Assembly: GCA_011316305.1 (NCBI GenBank)
Contig: SAUG01000019.1
Span: forward strand, 1 to 64,000
DNA from: Rusavskia elegans
Taxonomy: Eukaryota; Ascomycota; Lecanoromycetes; Teloschistales; Teloschistaceae
DNA: 64,000 bases
Reading direction: 5' to 3'
Part shown: piece after piece, positions 36,625-47,923 of the stretch
Position numbering within the stretch: position 1 is the first letter of the stretch
How the letters are laid out: each line of letters opens with the position of its first letter
The notes under the pieces: generated by a model
Database searches by the model: none
Told to the model about the DNA's origin: nothing
The model's input: only the letters and a program-made list of their open reading frames with translations
Made by a program: the position numbers and the translations under genes

Positions 36625-36755
36625 GCGGGGTTTAGGGCGGAGCCCTAACGAGCCTCGAGCATTCGAGTTAGGCTGAGTAAGCGAAGCTTACGAAGGCCAT
36701 CTCGGTCCGAGATACAGGCTCGTAGGTAAGCGACTTTGATTGGCAGAGCCACAAG
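36625..36755. repeat. Cluster of five short perfect hairpins
   Basis: Within 130 bases lie TTAGGGC-GGA-GCCCTAA (36,632-36,648), CTCGA-GCAT-TCGAG (36,654-36,667), GTAAGC-GAA-GCTTAC (36,677-36,691), ATCTCG-GTC-CGAGAT (36,699-36,713) and TGGC-AGA-GCCA (36,741-36,751). CGAGCCT (36,649-36,655) can also pair with AGGCTCG (36,716-36,722), closing the middle hairpins into a branched structure. The stems are perfect and four of the five loops are three bases. It may be a small palindromic mobile element or a structured transcript. Confidence 0.6.
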
Positions 36756-38233
36756 GGGGATAGACTAATCTAGATTTGTTTCCAAGCCGACTTCGTCGAC
36801 AACATCATTTCCTTCATCTTATGCCTCTGTTCGATCATGTTTACAATTGGCACGCGAGGGGAATACGCTGGAAAGGCTCTGTCGGCTACCACGCAAAGGG
36901 AGATACATGCTCGTTCTCTGGCGTGGGGTCCAATGCCTTCGAACCTCATTTATTCGGGCACATTATCTCAGCCCGAACCTGTACCGGGCAACCCAGCATC
37001 CTGCTCAAGTACTCAACCGGTGCCACACTCAAATCGCCAACAGCATCGTAAACCCTCAGCGGACGACGCAAGCGGCGCAGCCCTGTCGCAGCGGCAGCAT
37101 CGGCCGCGGAAATCAAATGTAAGGCCTAATATCTGATTGGCAACTCCGGTCTGACGCAGCACTATTATAGACCCTCCAGAACTGCGCCCAAGCCAAACCA
37201 CATCGCTTATAAAGAGAGTTAAAAGCTCTGGGAAGCTCGTACAGCCCTGAGGCTACGAAGCCTCTCAAACAAAGATTACGGCGGACGCAACCCAAACATC
37301 ATTCGCCTTCCGCTGGCCATAAATCAGACTCGGGGTCCAAGAACAAGAGAGGAGCTAAACGTGACACGAGGTCAGCAAGAGTTAGGAAACCATCATAACA
37401 CATGCTGCGGGCGTGAAACGGAAAGAACCACCAACATGTTCGCTGCCTTGCGCAACAAGGTGCATCGATCCGGCAAGGGCCCATCAAGAAGCTACGGGAC
37501 TACGCTAGCTAAGCCCAGCTGCCGTTTTACCGTTCCCTATCGAGAGGATAGGATGCGGATACTGTACATATGATCATCCATTCTTTATCAGGCGCGGTGA
37601 CCTCAGCCGGTGGAGATTCGCGTCTTTGCATCACGTTACCTGGCCTGAAACTGCGGCAGCATATGTTGTTGTAGCGACCAAACCATACTTCCATCTTGGA
37701 GAAAGATCTGTTATTACCAGCAACACACTATCGCCTTCCCAGAAACAACGAACATGTACCGTCATGCATATTAAAGGCCCAAAATTGAATAGCGTTCGCT
37801 GGCAAACATCCCCAGTTAGATGATCGCAAATAACTCATCGAGATGGGCAGCATGGGATGTTCGATCAATTCCCTTGGAAGGGATATTATGACCTGCTGGC
37901 TGTTCTCAACTGATTCGCCCATTCACTGACAAATATTCAACCTTTTTCTATTCGGTTCGGAGCTCGGAAGGACTCTTAACCAAACGATGTTATATCCTCC
38001 TACCGGTAAGCTCCCTTCTTTCACCCGCGACCAAAGTATCCAAGTCCTCAGGCTGTATTCCGCAGCAGATCTCTAGTCTTTAACTATTCGTTTCAACGGT
38101 CCTCCCGAGCCTCGAAGAAGAGCCGAAAACAAATCTATCGACAGATTCGGGAATGAACAGTATCTCCACATCACCTACCACAATACCAGAACCCATTCGC
38201 CCTTCCAATCCTCCATACCACACCACCACCCTC
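36756..38233. other. Intergenic, no gene seen
   Basis: Several overlapping frames of 60-100 codons lie on both strands, none with a convincing domain, signal or splice structure. Confidence 0.5.
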
Positions 38234-38711
38234 TCACCCAAACAAATTCCACCCAACAAATCCTACGGCAGAAATCACCACCCCCGGCCCTGCATGCTGC
38301 GCCATGCCTGCATCCTTCCCATACCACACCGCCGCCAACGTATCACCACCCGCCACCACCGTTCCAAGCACCACAAGCAACACACTCAATGCTCTATACT
38401 CCCCGAGACAAAACAAAACCAAGACACAAAGCGCCAGCGCGAGTTCGCGGGCTGAGAAGAGCAAGAGATAGGCGCGGGGATCGGTTGCCATTTGTGGTGG
38501 GGACTGAGATTTCGACGAGGAGTAGGAGGGGGAAGGGGAGGGGGTGGAATAAGATAATGTATGTGAGGCAAGAAACATATGGGTTTCGGAACGAGAGGAT
38601 TGAGACGGTCAGCATTGTCAGGCCAAGGAGGAGGGATGTTGTCTGGAAAATGGGGCGGACGAGGGAGGCGTGAGTGTTGATAAAGGTTGTGAGGTGGGCG
38701 AGGGGATGCAT
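38234..38711 (-). CDS. DUF4267-like four-helix membrane protein
   Basis: Two exons (38,711-38,577 and 38,503-38,234) with a 73-base intron (GTTTCT...CTCAG, phase 0; the donor is unusual) give 134 residues. Four hydrophobic helices are visible: SLLLGLTMLTVSILSF, then YLLLFSARELALALCVLVLF, then ALSVLLVVLGTVVAGGDTLA, and VVISAVGFVGWNLFG. The ARELALAL segment and the short GGD turn fit the DUF4267 family of small integral membrane proteins found near fungal metabolic genes. The family's biochemical role is unknown. It lies 0.6 kb from the terpenoid locus, but membership is not shown. Confidence 0.6.
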
Positions 38712-39292
38712 TTCTGATGCAGCGATAACCTCGACTGGTGGTGGGGACAGGCCAGAGTAGAGCTCGTGTCAGTCGACGAATTTGAACAGATTTTGGGATG
38801 TGGGCCCTGAGCGGTTGAGATCACGGCAGTAGGGCTTACATGATGGGATGATATTGTTGGCGCTGAGAGACGTCATCCTGCCGCGCTTAATCCAACCTCC
38901 GAGTCACCGAGATCAGTGGGGTCAAAGAGCATTGGTGAGAGTACGCAGCCGCTCGACTCGTTATCATGGCTGCTATGATGGCGCGTCTATATGGGTGATT
39001 GTAAGGAGCTCATATGCACATCGATGAGCGATGAAGTAAAAGTAAGTTAGCTACGATGATGCCAGTCGACATTCTGAAGGAACGCGTGACCGGGCGAAGA
39101 GACATCATCACAAATTCTACGATATCATATATCGGATCATCTACGTCTCCTGGACAATTGCTGTCTACCATTGTTATACGACACTATTAGAGGACGCTAT
39201 ACCTTCAGATGACGTTTGAGTCATGAATGCGACAGGTATTTTGCACCATTCAAGGCTACCGAGGGAGTCATTTCTCGTCTTCGCAACCTCAA
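38712..39292. other. Intergenic between DUF4267-like gene and the P450 remnant
   Basis: No open frame of note. Presumed to hold the promoter of the minus-strand DUF4267-like gene and the 3' end of the P450. Confidence 0.5.
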
Positions 39293-41081
39293 TCACGCAA
39301 ATTGGGCCTGCTTCCTTCTGAGGACCCGGATTGTTGCGGACGTTGGCGGCAGAGCTGCATCGCCAATCACCTTGGCCTCCGGTTGCGGGCCAGTCGCCTC
39401 GATGTCGTAGTTGGTGGTGATGTAGGCCAGTAGAACCTTGAGGAGTTGGACGGCGAACCATCGTCCAGGACTGGAAGTCGAATTAGACACGGATGCCGCA
39501 TATCGAAGACAGAAGATCGCTCACCAAGCATGCTTACCGTATCCGAACCCGACATACGTCGACGTTGGCTGCGCAGCGTCGAGATCTCTCGTGGATACAG
39601 TCACATCTTCTCCTTTCGCTTGAGCCTCCCTTTGTGATTCCTCACGACCATACTTCAACCTAGCATACCTGAAAGGGTCATACCTCCAAGGTTCGGGATA
39701 GAACCGGTCGTCATTATGGAGACCCAGTACGGGTACCCCAAGCCAACCACCCCGGGGGATATGTGTACCATCAGGTAGACTCAAGGCCTCTTGGTGGACG
39801 ACTTCTTTGGTCAGGCCTTTGATCAGTATGGGGTGGTGCCGTGCAGTCTCTCGGATCGCTGAGTCGCATAGTCTGAGTCGTGAAGATTGCGGGGTTTATC
39901 CAGTCCTCTTCGCACTGGACTAAGCATGCTGCCTCCTCACGGAGCGTCTCGTATGCTTGGGTATCAGGCGGACAACAGATGATATCGAGCAGCAGATTCG
40001 ATGCTTGGATGATCATCGACGACAATGCCGCCAATCCCTGAATTGGCGTCAGCCCTGCTGTAGCAACTCCAAGGGACAGAGAAGTGGTACTAGTAGAAGA
40101 ATCCATACCGCGAGCATACCTGAGTCTGCAATGTCGCGGATGCTACCGAGCTTCGCTGAAATCCGGGCACTCTGGGAGATCAGATCGTACTTCTTCCCGG
40201 CCTTCAATCTTGATGGACGGCTTTTGTGCTTGCAACTGCCGCTCAACCATTGGAATGAGGGTCTTCATCGTCTTCGACCTGTAATACCGCAGGGGTAGGT
40301 TGAATATCGGGACCAGCATGCCTTTGAAGGCTCGAGGTAGTTGTCCGATGACAAGCGTCCCCACACCCATTGCGAGGACATAGCGTAGGAACGAAACCAA
40401 GAATTTTGGGTCACGACCCAACGGCAAACCGAAGAAGACCCGACTCATGGCGGGTAGAACGATGTCTTGCATACTGCTGTAGACATTCAACCTCTTCCAT
40501 TCCGAGTCGTCTGTGCCAAAGATCTCGAGGGTATTGCGCCATATCTCTTCGATCCTGGGTTCCTGAAGCTTGTCGAGGTTCTTGGTAGGCTTTCACCAAT
40601 GAAACGCTCCAAGAAGAAAACGGTGGTGTCAAATCGACGCCGATTACCGTACGGCATGCCTCTCGTTGCGAATCTCGGTACTTGACAGGGTAGAGTCCGG
40701 CTGGTTGGAGAACCACTTGATGTGCTCGGGTGGAAGCATGGCTTCGTTCTGCAAGCTGGGCTCGTTGAGCAGGAATGGCCGGCCACATTTCGAATGCTTG
40801 CCAGGACGCACAAGTCAGTAATCTGATCTCTCAAGAAGGGGGTCTGCTACCGGGCTGTATCCGGCTGACAGTGTCGAGATACCATCCGTCAATTGACGCA
40901 ACGAGGCTCTGGCCGAACTGAACCATTCATTTCGGGTCCCGACGATAGGGATCGAGGTAGGATAAGTGACAGACCCGAGGAGCAGTGGCTGAACGATGAA
41001 GTGCAAGACAAGATAGATGAAGGCTGCAGCAAGCCAGATATGAGCCGTAACTTCCATGATAGAAAGCCACATGGTTGTCAT
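39293..41081 (-). pseudogene. Cytochrome P450, apparently decayed by frameshifts
   Basis: Reading from ATG 41,081: an N-terminal anchor (IWLAAAFIYLVLHFIVQPLL), the proline-rich YPTSIPIVGTRNEW, a 54-base intron (40,850-40,797), then HSKCGRPFLLNEPSL. The helix-I region follows a 62-base intron near 40,114-40,053. ExxR is in DSAIRETARHH, the PERF-like segment is FYPEPWRYDPFRY, and the heme loop FGYGKHACPGRWFA has its Cys codon split by a 54-base intron (39,524-39,471). All landmark regions are present, but the frame must change without any splice signal at about 40,650, 40,608, 40,190 and 39,870. Each change equals a one-base indel. It is a paralogue of the P450 at 50,296-51,965 by alignment of the substrate-recognition region. 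When intact it would have been a membrane-bound oxidase for the triterpenoid. Sequencing error is the alternative. Confidence 0.65.
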
Positions 41082-42436
41082 GTTGAGTTCGATGCTGATA
41101 AACCTCGCTATGCTGAGAAGCAAGAGGCACGTTGTTGTCGGTCCACGCTCGCCCATCCATACCCCTGGCGGTAGTGGTCTCATACTGGAGGAAGCGATGC
41201 GTGGTACTGGCCATTGCCAGATAACATGTTGCAACACGCGGTAAATGTGCTGCGGTGGAAGTTCCACAGCGCTTTGGAGAACGTGCTCCTGATCTGCGGG
41301 GACGGCTGCCTGTTCGGACCTAGTATTATGCCGTCAGCAGTGACAGCCGTGTGGACGGCGGGCATGACCACGCTATGCAGGCCGTTGGGGAAGGATGCGG
41401 CACCTGCAGCATACTGGATTCGTCTCCATACAAGGAAGGTGTCACGAACGGGTAATTTGTCTACTCCTCCACACCACTATGATCCCAGCGTTTGGATCAG
41501 CCCTGCGGCTAGACGGTGACCATGACTCGCGACAGGCTGCTTAGTGCTTCTTGCCTTTGCTGCCAAAGGTTGCCCTGGCAGACCCTTCTTCAGGCCGACC
41601 TCCTCTAGCACATTATCTCAAGCCACTTCGGCATTGAGAGCCTGCATGTGGCGGGCCCATTATCATTTTCGGATGAGAAGTCACGTGATCTTACACAGAG
41701 GGTTTAGCTTGTTCCGGATCGAGCCTAGTGCTCACGATCCTTCCTTGTAATATGGCTACTCCATAGATTTCGATTCTTCATCAATCAATCACATCATGAC
41801 CTCTGCGTGCCTGCTGCCTGCATGCCCTTGGGCATCTTTTCCGAAGACGAGTGATGCCATTTCATATTGATAACGCCATTCTATGGGATGCCGAACGTCA
41901 TCCAGTGTGCCAAGGATTTAGTAGGGAAGGACCAAGCATATCGTCGCTTCGGTGCACCAACTTTGGACAAAGGAATCCTCCATTGGAAGACTGAGTTGGT
42001 GTCCAATGGTCGACTCAGCCAGAGCTGCCATCTTCATGCCCAGAGAACCCCCGCGTCAAGCTGCAGCATGCTTTTTGTTGACCATGCGCGAAGATTGAAG
42101 GTCTAATGTCGTATCGAACATTGTATTGTATACTGGGTAGAGAAAGCAGCGTATAGCCAGTGAGAATGCCTGCCGCTTTCGGGGCACCACCGCTGACGAA
42201 GGCGTCAGAGAAAGATTGGGGATTGTGGAGTCGGTGAACCACATGCTCATCCCAAAGCGGCAGACCCAGCGGTGTGGTCCGTGGAACGTGTCATCAATGA
42301 CTACGATTGAGGCACGCATGGCACCCTGTGGGACACTTCACGCCATGTTGGTCGGTGTTGGCCTTTTGAGCTCTCAACGACCTCCGTCCAAATGGACCAG
42401 AGAAAAGTATCATCACATTGAAGGCGATTTGCCGAC
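41082..42436. other. Divergent intergenic region with a possible gene relic
   Basis: This is the divergent space between the P450 remnant (minus) and the cyclase fusion (plus), so it must hold the core gene's promoter. On the minus strand 42,319-42,056 is open for 87 codons (MRASIVVIDDTFHGPHRWV, later PRKRQAFSLAIRCFLYPVYN) with coding-like third positions. A further readable piece is FPTKSLAHWMTFGIP near 41,930. These loosely recall wax-synthase-like O-acyltransferases, which acetylate related terpenoids, but no motif is firm. No intact gene can be built. Confidence 0.3.
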
Positions 42437-45400
42437 ATGTCAGAGGAACAGCTCCAGAGCGCTGCTCGCCGTTCACTTCAAGATGCCATCAGTTTTTCTT
42501 TTGATGCTCAACAGCCAGATGGCCACTGGGTAGCCGAGGTTTCTGCAGATGTCACCTTCACCGCCCAATATGTCATGTTCAAGTACGCCATCGGCTTTGA
42601 TCTCAGCGACGCAGATGCGCTACAGCGATGGCTTTTGCAGGACCAGAGAGAAGACGGATCATGGCCTCTTGCACCGAAAAATCCAGGGAACCTCTCAACA
42701 ACTACAGAAGCCTATCTGGCGCTGAAGATCCTCGGCCTTCTACCTGAACATCCGGCGATGCTGAAAGCCAGGGATTGGATCATCGCAAACGGTGGTGTTG
42801 CCAAAGTTCGGTTTTTCACGCGCTTCTTTTTGGCAACCTTTGGCCTGGTTCCATGGGCTGCTATACCCCAGATGCCCGTTGAGCTGATCATGATGCCACC
42901 TTCATCACCTCTCAACATCTATACCCTCTCTTCCTGGGCCCGGAGCACTTTAATTCCAGTCCTGATCGTCCGGCACCACGAGCCAATCTATCCCCTGCCA
43001 AACGGTTGCAGCGCGCACAATGACTTTCTGGATGAGCTTTGGATTGATCCTACCGATAAGAATGTTCCATATGCTCCTCCACTCTCCACATTGTTTAAGG
43101 AGCGTGACGCTATCCAATTCGGCTTTACCGTAGCGGACAAAGTCCTTGGGCTGCTAGGTGGTCTCAAGAACTTTCCCTTACGCAAACGTGCCAGGAGGAA
43201 ATGTATTGAGTGGCTACTGGACCATCAAGAAGAAGCTGGTGACTGGGCGGGCTTCTTCCCTCCAATGCATGGCAGCGTTTGGGCTCTGATACTTGAGGGC
43301 TATCCGCTGGACCACAAGCGCATTATCCTGGGGATGGATTCGATCGAGCGACTGGCCATTACTGACTCACGTGGTAAGCGGATCGCTCCGACTGTGTCCC
43401 CAGTCTGGGACACTGCCTTGATGATGAGTGCTTTGTGCGATGCAGGCGTGGGGAGTGATCCCCGTGTCCAGCAGGCCGTCGACTGGGTCAAAGCTCGTCA
43501 ACAGTTAGGCCCCCAAGGCGACTGGCGTATCTACAGTTCGAACAAGCAGGCGGGTGGCTGGAGCTTCGAATACCACAATACTTTCTATCCGGACGTTGAT
43601 GACACGGCGGTCATAGTGATCGCCCTGATCAAGCATGATCCATACTTCATTGGGTCTGATTGCATATCGAATGCTGTCAAGTGGATACTGGGTATGCAAT
43701 CTTCCGATGGTGGCTTTGGAGCGTACGACTATGATAACAACAAGCTCTGGCTTCACAAAATACCATTCAGCGATATGGATAGCCTTTGCGACCCGAGTAC
43801 CGCGGATGTCACGGGTCGAGTCTTGGAATGTTTTGGATTTCTCTTGTCACACAAGAAGGGATCCTGGGACCAACAGCTGATGCATCAAGTCAAGGCCTCT
43901 TCTGAAAATGCAATATCATGGCTGCTGCGGGAGCAAGAACACATGGGCGCATGGTGGGGCCGTTGGGGAAACAATTACAATTATGGAACCGGCAACGTCC
44001 TTCGTGGGTTCGTAGACTTCGCTCACGGCAATCCGAAAGTTCGGAAGTCTGTCGCGCGTGCTACTCAGTGGTTCGAGTCGGTCCAGAATGCCGATGGCGG
44101 CTGGGGCGAGGACCTGCTATCTTATACCTTCCCCGAGATGGCGGGTCGAGGTGAAAGTACGGCTGCGCAGACAGCGTGGGCTCTTCTTTCATTGCAGCCA
44201 TACCGTTCACATCCACACCCGGCTGTTGAGAAAGGCATGCGGTGGCTGATCTCCAATCAAGCCGTCAAGTCAGAGAACGGCAGATCATGGTCGACTGCTC
44301 TGTACACTGCCACCGGATTCCCCAAAGTCCTCTATCTAGGGTACCCATACTATCACCATTTTTTTCCAGTCATGGCTCTGAGCAAGTACCTGCAGGCGGA
44401 GCAAGAAGCGGGCTTCAGAGCTATCGAGCTTCCTACCCCTATTATTGATCTGTTGAGTCGTCCAAGCCTGCTCCTGATGGTCATTGGTAGCCGTGGAGAT
44501 ATTCAAGCCCTTCTGAACATCGCCAATCTAGTTACAGCCTCATATGGTCATCGCGTGCGAATTGCAACTCATCCGTGTCACCAAGACTTGATCGAAAGTG
44601 CAGGAATGGAATTCCACTCTGTTGGTGGTAACCCTGCCGAGTTCGCGAAAGCTCTTACAAAGAACCCGAGCATACTCAAGTCCGTATTCACTGGTGACCT
44701 GTATGAAATGCGGAATCGCTTTCGGAGGATGATTGACAGCTACTGGTCTTCGAGCTTCGACAACGAGATCCAGATCGGCAGAGGGAAGAAAGCAGAGAAA
44801 CTCGACCAACGTCCGTTCATAGCTGATATCATAGTCTCGAACACGCCGACTTTCGCCCACGTCCACTGCGCCGAAAAACTCCAGACACCGCTTTTGCTCA
44901 TCTCCATCCAGCCAACGATACCTACGAGCGATTTTCCCCATGTCTTCACTTTGACCGGACCTATTTTCCAAACGGGTAGTCTGTGGAACTATCTGTCCTA
45001 CATCATGGTGGAACTCATGTAAGTATCTATAGATCTATCCGCTTACTCTGTCTTGTCCAGCACCTGTCTAATTAGACCCAGTAATTGGCTCGCGCTTGGA
45101 TCGTATTTGAATCACCTTCGGGAAACATCATATGGAATGAAACCTGTATCATGGACCTGGGCAGTATACGACGCTTTCAAGATGCACATCCCTCATATCT
45201 GCCTGTGGTCCCCGTCTCTTCTTCCACGACCAGTAAATTGGGATTCGAACATTGACGTTGCAGGCTACACCTGGGGACGTGAGCCTCCCTTCGTGCCAGC
45301 AACACTCTTGAAGAGTTTTCTCGAGACGAATCAACCTGTCGTGGCCGTCTCGTTTGGATCGGCAAGTGCACCAGATGCGGAAAAGCTGATGAGTGTGATT

Positions 45401-46348
45401 TTCGAAGCCACGGCAATGGCTGGGGCAAAAGCTGTCGTATGTCTGAGTGGTTCTAAGCTTGGCGCCCTGCAAGCTCCCAACCACGTCTACCTTGCTGACC
45501 AAATCCCTCACGGGTGGCTCCTACCACGGGTTCAAGGCTTTATACACCACGGAGGCGCGGGGCACACCGCCGTAGCATTGAGATACGGGGTTCCAGCGCT
45601 AGTCATACCCTTTTTCCTTGATCAAAACTTCTGGGCCGCCAAAATACACCAGCTACATCTAGGACCAGCAGCTCTCGATCACCGCATCTTAACAAGCCAA
45701 AAAGTGGCAACAGAGCTACGGGATATACTGTCCCAGAAATACCAGCGCCGTTCTTTGGACCTGGCGAATCGGATTCGGTCAGAGCAAGATGGCGCAGCAG
45801 TAGCAGCCGCGGCTGTCGCCCGCTTGCAAATCTCAGCAGCAACGGCAAGCACGTTCTGTGACATCCTACCTGACTTAAAGGCAACCTGGAAGGACACCGA
45901 TTCTGGCCTTCACCTCTCCGGTGGAGCCGCTGCTTGCTTGATTTCACAAGATGTCTTGAAATGGTCCGACCTGGGGCTTGTGTCCGGAATAGATTGGGCC
46001 GAGCGACGATCACTAGCTTCCAGCAGGATGGTGATGATGGTCAATAAGATCACCGATCTTCTCTACAGCCTGATCTCACTAATCTACCTGATCTTGAGAA
46101 GAGTTGTCGATCCCTGGGCGAAGACTAAGGCAGAAGAAGACGGCTATTCAATCAAGACAAGAGATCCTATCCATCAGGCCAGGATAAAGCAGGCCGAATA
46201 TGATCTACAATTCATCAAGGAGCATGCCGGCGAGCTCCAAGACGCGGCAAGCATTGAGAACCAAATTGTCGCGAATTGGCAGATTTTGAGCAAGAGACGC
46301 TTTCACGCGAAGCTCACGGACACGTTGGGGAATGGGCACGTTTCATAG
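42437..46348 (+). CDS. Bifunctional triterpene cyclase-glycosyltransferase (EfuA/FsoA type)
   Basis: Exon 1 (42,437-45,018) and exon 2 (45,082-46,348), joined by a 63-base GTAAGT...CAG intron in frame, encode 1,282 residues. Residues 1 to about 655 form a squalene-hopene-cyclase fold: repeated QW motifs (for example QREDGSW, QSSDGGFGAY, QNADGGWGEDLL) and the acid motif DVDD at about 386-389 (FYPDVDDTAVI), not the DCTAE of oxidosqualene cyclases. From about 670 a GT28/sterol-glucosyltransferase-like domain follows: VIGSRGDIQALL, GHRVRIATHP and, near 1015, FIHHGGAGHTAVALRYGVP, the UDP-sugar loop. A charged and partly hydrophobic tail ends the protein. This fusion is known from enfumafungin synthase EfuA (Hormonema carpetanum) and FsoA (fuscoatroside, Humicola fuscoatra), which cyclise an oxidosqualene-type substrate and glycosylate the product. 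The exact skeleton and sugar are not readable. All motifs are intact. Confidence 0.93.
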
Positions 46349-47923
46349 AGCTTATGCGGCCGTAAACATTGTGTTCGTGAGAAAGCCTATATCACAATGA
46401 CGATGAACAGAGTTGGTTCCTGGCTTTCGTTTTTGCAATGCACGTGGCTCGGTGAACGTCACGGTGGCACGAGATATCGCCAAAATCTTCGGCTCCAGAT
46501 AAAACTAAAATCGGATTCTATGACTGGTCTGTCCCAGCCTCTGACCAGCAGAGCTAGCAAGAACGCTGCTTACTCGACGCCGAAAGACATTAGCCTAGGA
46601 TTGATTGCTTTCTTCTACCTTCACTCAGCAGACGCATATGATGCAACACAAACAAGCCCAAGCTACGCGTAATCTCCGCAGCAGCGTTGGGAAAGGAGTA
46701 AAGACCTCGGCCGTATTAGGATTTACATAAAGGCAAAGGACCGTTGTTCATGGCCTTGCATGATCCTTCATGCACGAAAACCCTGACTCGGCGGAACGAA
46801 GGATCCTCATGCATGCATATGACAGCAGTGTGATCAACATTGCAGCCCGACTTTGGCTTGCAGGTGTTGGTGTGATGTCGGCAACACTGACAACCAGGAT
46901 GATGCAGCGCACAACTGTCCTCGAAACAATGGCTGCCTCTTTGGTCAATCACTCCAACGTACGGAACATCAGTACGGTGTATCATAACGGCATGCTTGCG
47001 GTGGAACTTTTTCCTTGCATCAATCCCACCGGGTCTTCAGCGTACTTGCCAAAGTCCCTCAGATTCAATAAGGGATCAATAATGGTCCAGATTGGCTGGG
47101 GGGGATGATTCGGAGGTGTTCGTAACGAGTGGTAATCTATTGCCGAAATGTAACTGTTGTGCAACTCGAAACATGTCACGTCCCTCGAAGCTTATTCATG
47201 ACCAGTCAAGCGCCGTGGTTCAATTTGAGTTTCACTCTCCGAGCCGGTGTGGATGCGTGGAGGCCCGTCAGAACCTAGCTGCATAGAGTATGCGCGAGCG
47301 GAGTGTGAGTCGAGGTTGTTCAGACAGGGGAAGCCGCTCGGCCGCAACAATTACATCTTCTCCGTACTACCCGCTGACCGCATCCGAGCGATGCTTGTAT
47401 CGCCGATCAAAGTATTTCAGACAGTCGTAAGATGTGCGGGGAGTTCTTGTTGAGTCGTGCATTCCTGCAGCTGTGGGCCCTCACTTTTGCTCGTGAGCCA
47501 GTCACGGTTGATCGATAACGCCTTCACACCACCATCGCCAAACTACTCTGGGGTCTGTGGCTTGGGGAGCGAGGATCAATTCCATCTCTGTCGCATCACA
47601 CCAATAGGAGGTTTGCAGATAACGCAAGCAGGGCGATCAACACGAACACCAACAGTGAGCCGAGGGAGCTGAATCAGGACCCACATTGCCATGCACGAGG
47701 TTGCAAAGGAAGAAGCGGTTACGATACCACTGTTACAATACGTTACAAGTGGAACAATCGATGACGAAGAATGTCGAGCATTGAACGTTGAGGGACGACA
47801 GAGCACCAACGCCCTGCACCGACCTCGCAACTGGGAGAGACCTTCCGTAGGTGCATCGCTTCTTGGATGGAGCATCCATCCGGCCTAAAGTGTTCGACCG
47901 CCAGCCAAAATTCTCGACAGCTC
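46349..47923. other. Intergenic, no intact gene
   Basis: About 1.6 kb between the cyclase fusion and the next P450. One minus frame is readable from 47,179 to 46,748 apart from two stops (for example PIWTIIDPLLNLRDFGKYAE and a later hydrophobic stretch). An overlapping minus frame at 46,985-46,716 is Cys/His-rich. None matches a family, and they overlap each other, so at most one is a gene relic. The distal part should hold the promoter of the P450 at 47,924. Confidence 0.45.

Noticed and set aside
40595..40668. A 72-base in-frame GT...AG intron that would hide the first frame changes of the decayed P450
   Set aside because: It would delete about 24 residues of the conserved substrate-recognition region, which are readable (DTTVFFLERFIGES) in the shifted frame and align with the paralogue at 50,296.
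42712..44971. Antisense frames opposite the cyclase fusion (up to 143 codons)
   Set aside because: They are mirror images of a strongly conserved gene and carry no motifs of their own.
45019..45060. CAG at 45,060 as acceptor of the cyclase-fusion intron
   Set aside because: It is also in frame, but the intron would be only 42 bases and adds residues not expected in the glycosyltransferase linker; the 63-base version with a CTAAT branch point is more likely. Transcript data could reverse this.
46716..46985. Cys/His-rich minus-strand frame as a zinc protein
   Set aside because: No family spacing was recognised, and it overlaps equally long frames on both strands.
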